Below are positions 63,747 through 64,000 of a stretch of 64,000 bases of DNA, piece by piece; the first letter of the stretch is position 1; each line of letters begins with the position of its first letter. A program made the translations under genes and the position numbers. The notes beneath the pieces are model-generated. The model was not told where the DNA came from. It worked only from the letters and a program-made list of their open reading frames with translations, and ran no database searches. The DNA is taken from assembly GCA_052115395.1 (NCBI GenBank), contig JBFRGO010000001.1. One strand, 5' to 3'. The stretch comes from Noviluteimonas sp052115395. Lineage in GTDB: Bacteria > Pseudomonadota > Gammaproteobacteria > Xanthomonadales > Xanthomonadaceae.

Positions 63747-64000
63747 GGCATCACCCCCTGTACCCCGGTAGCGGGTGGGGGCTCGCATGGGCTTGAAATG
63801 CTAGCCCCGGCACGTCTGGCATCAGGTGTCAGCAAGAACCCTCGCGCCGTGCGACGCCAACCAGCATGCAGCAGCTCCACGGCGCTCAGGCAGCGACGTT
63901 CGGGCGAGCCGATCGCGCCAATACGATGGCGGTCGAAACCCCGCACGCTGCCGAAGTAGTCGCCACAAGTCGGGCATTGGCAACGGCTTCCTGTCAGGCG
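63743..64000 (-). CDS. Zinc-finger-like mobile-element protein, 5' end outside the window
   Basis: The frame is open from the window edge: CQCPTCGDYFGSVRGFDRHR resembles a C2H2/CxxC finger, followed by CLSAVELLHAGWRRTARGFL. Small proteins of this type accompany the winged-helix gene in xanthomonad mobile elements. The start is not visible. The stop overlaps the next gene by 4 bp. Confidence 0.6.
   Translation of the reverse strand, partial: RLTGSRCQCPTCGDYFGSVRGFDRHRIGAIGSPERRCLSAVELLHAGWRRTARGFLLTPDARRAGASISSPCEPPPATGVQGVMP

Noticed and set aside
45967..64000. A second attachment copy (duplicated tRNA-Phe 3' end)
   Set aside because: No copy of the tRNA 3' segment was seen by eye after 46042 within the window, so element ends cannot be assigned.

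Overview
The window is a GC-rich bacterial chromosome segment that reads as a Lysobacter-like member of the Xanthomonadaceae. That placement is an inference from gene content (tandem M13 lipoprotein-type peptidases, a DUF6491 lipoprotein, the YfhL-ferredoxin/GGT/CoaD/RsmD neighbourhood) and codon style, not from a marker search. Positions 1 to about 46.1 kb look like stable core chromosome. Positions about 46.1 to 64 kb, beginning at a tRNA-Phe gene and a short tyrosine recombinase, look like accessory DNA with lower GC by eye, many small orphan genes and a recurrent palindromic repeat.

Core part. 1-5.6 kb: the N-terminal two thirds of leuS (minus strand), a SemiSWEET-type transporter and a three-gene chaperone-usher fimbrial operon. 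5.6-15.2 kb: a DUF998 membrane protein, a CnoX-type thioredoxin, a membrane Ser/Thr kinase with a sulfatase-modifying-factor-like tail, a DUF502 protein, a queuosine-precursor transporter and two tandem M13 peptidases, the second with lost zinc ligands. 15.2-15.9 kb is a gene-free stretch holding a 165-bp inverted repeat pair. 15.9-26.8 kb: rhomboid protease, a prolyl-hydroxylase-like dioxygenase, an alkyltransferase-like protein, a Pho-box-controlled DUF47-Pit phosphate uptake operon, a CorC/CNNM transporter, an ExoD protein, a GGDEF-EAL protein co-transcribed with a PhnD-like periplasmic binding protein, and divergent trmJ and suhB. 26.8-32.7 kb: a second palindromic repeat pair, then queA-tgt-yajC-secD-secF (tRNA queuosine modification and Sec translocon accessory), all on the minus strand.

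32.9-46 kb: a class III aminotransferase with a structured leader, a minimal secreted RHS-tip/ParB-like toxin with a candidate immunity gene, and a long minus-strand run (rsmD, coaD, lipoprotein, ferredoxin, ggt, a conserved membrane protein, an MBL-fold hydrolase and a TMEM43-MAPEG fusion) whose last four genes overlap by four bases. Divergent from it are ftsY, an AsmA-like gene, mutY and yggX. tRNA-Phe(GAA) closes the core.

Accessory part. A 204-aa tyrosine recombinase follows the tRNA. Next come an apparent salt-stress pair (membrane-anchored trehalose-6-phosphate synthase plus Na+/H+ antiporter), a winged-helix/DUF5985/DUF5985 operon and two DUF1254 proteins. A cassette-like series of small genes follows (DUF2262, lipoproteins, cytochrome b561, Crp/Fnr regulator, SnoaL-like lipoprotein), with about 30-bp palindromes, usually in doublets, lying in most of the gaps. 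The last 1.6 kb holds mobile-element-type genes (an HGGxSTGP protein, a winged-helix protein and a truncated zinc-finger-like protein) around an iteron-like repeat array.
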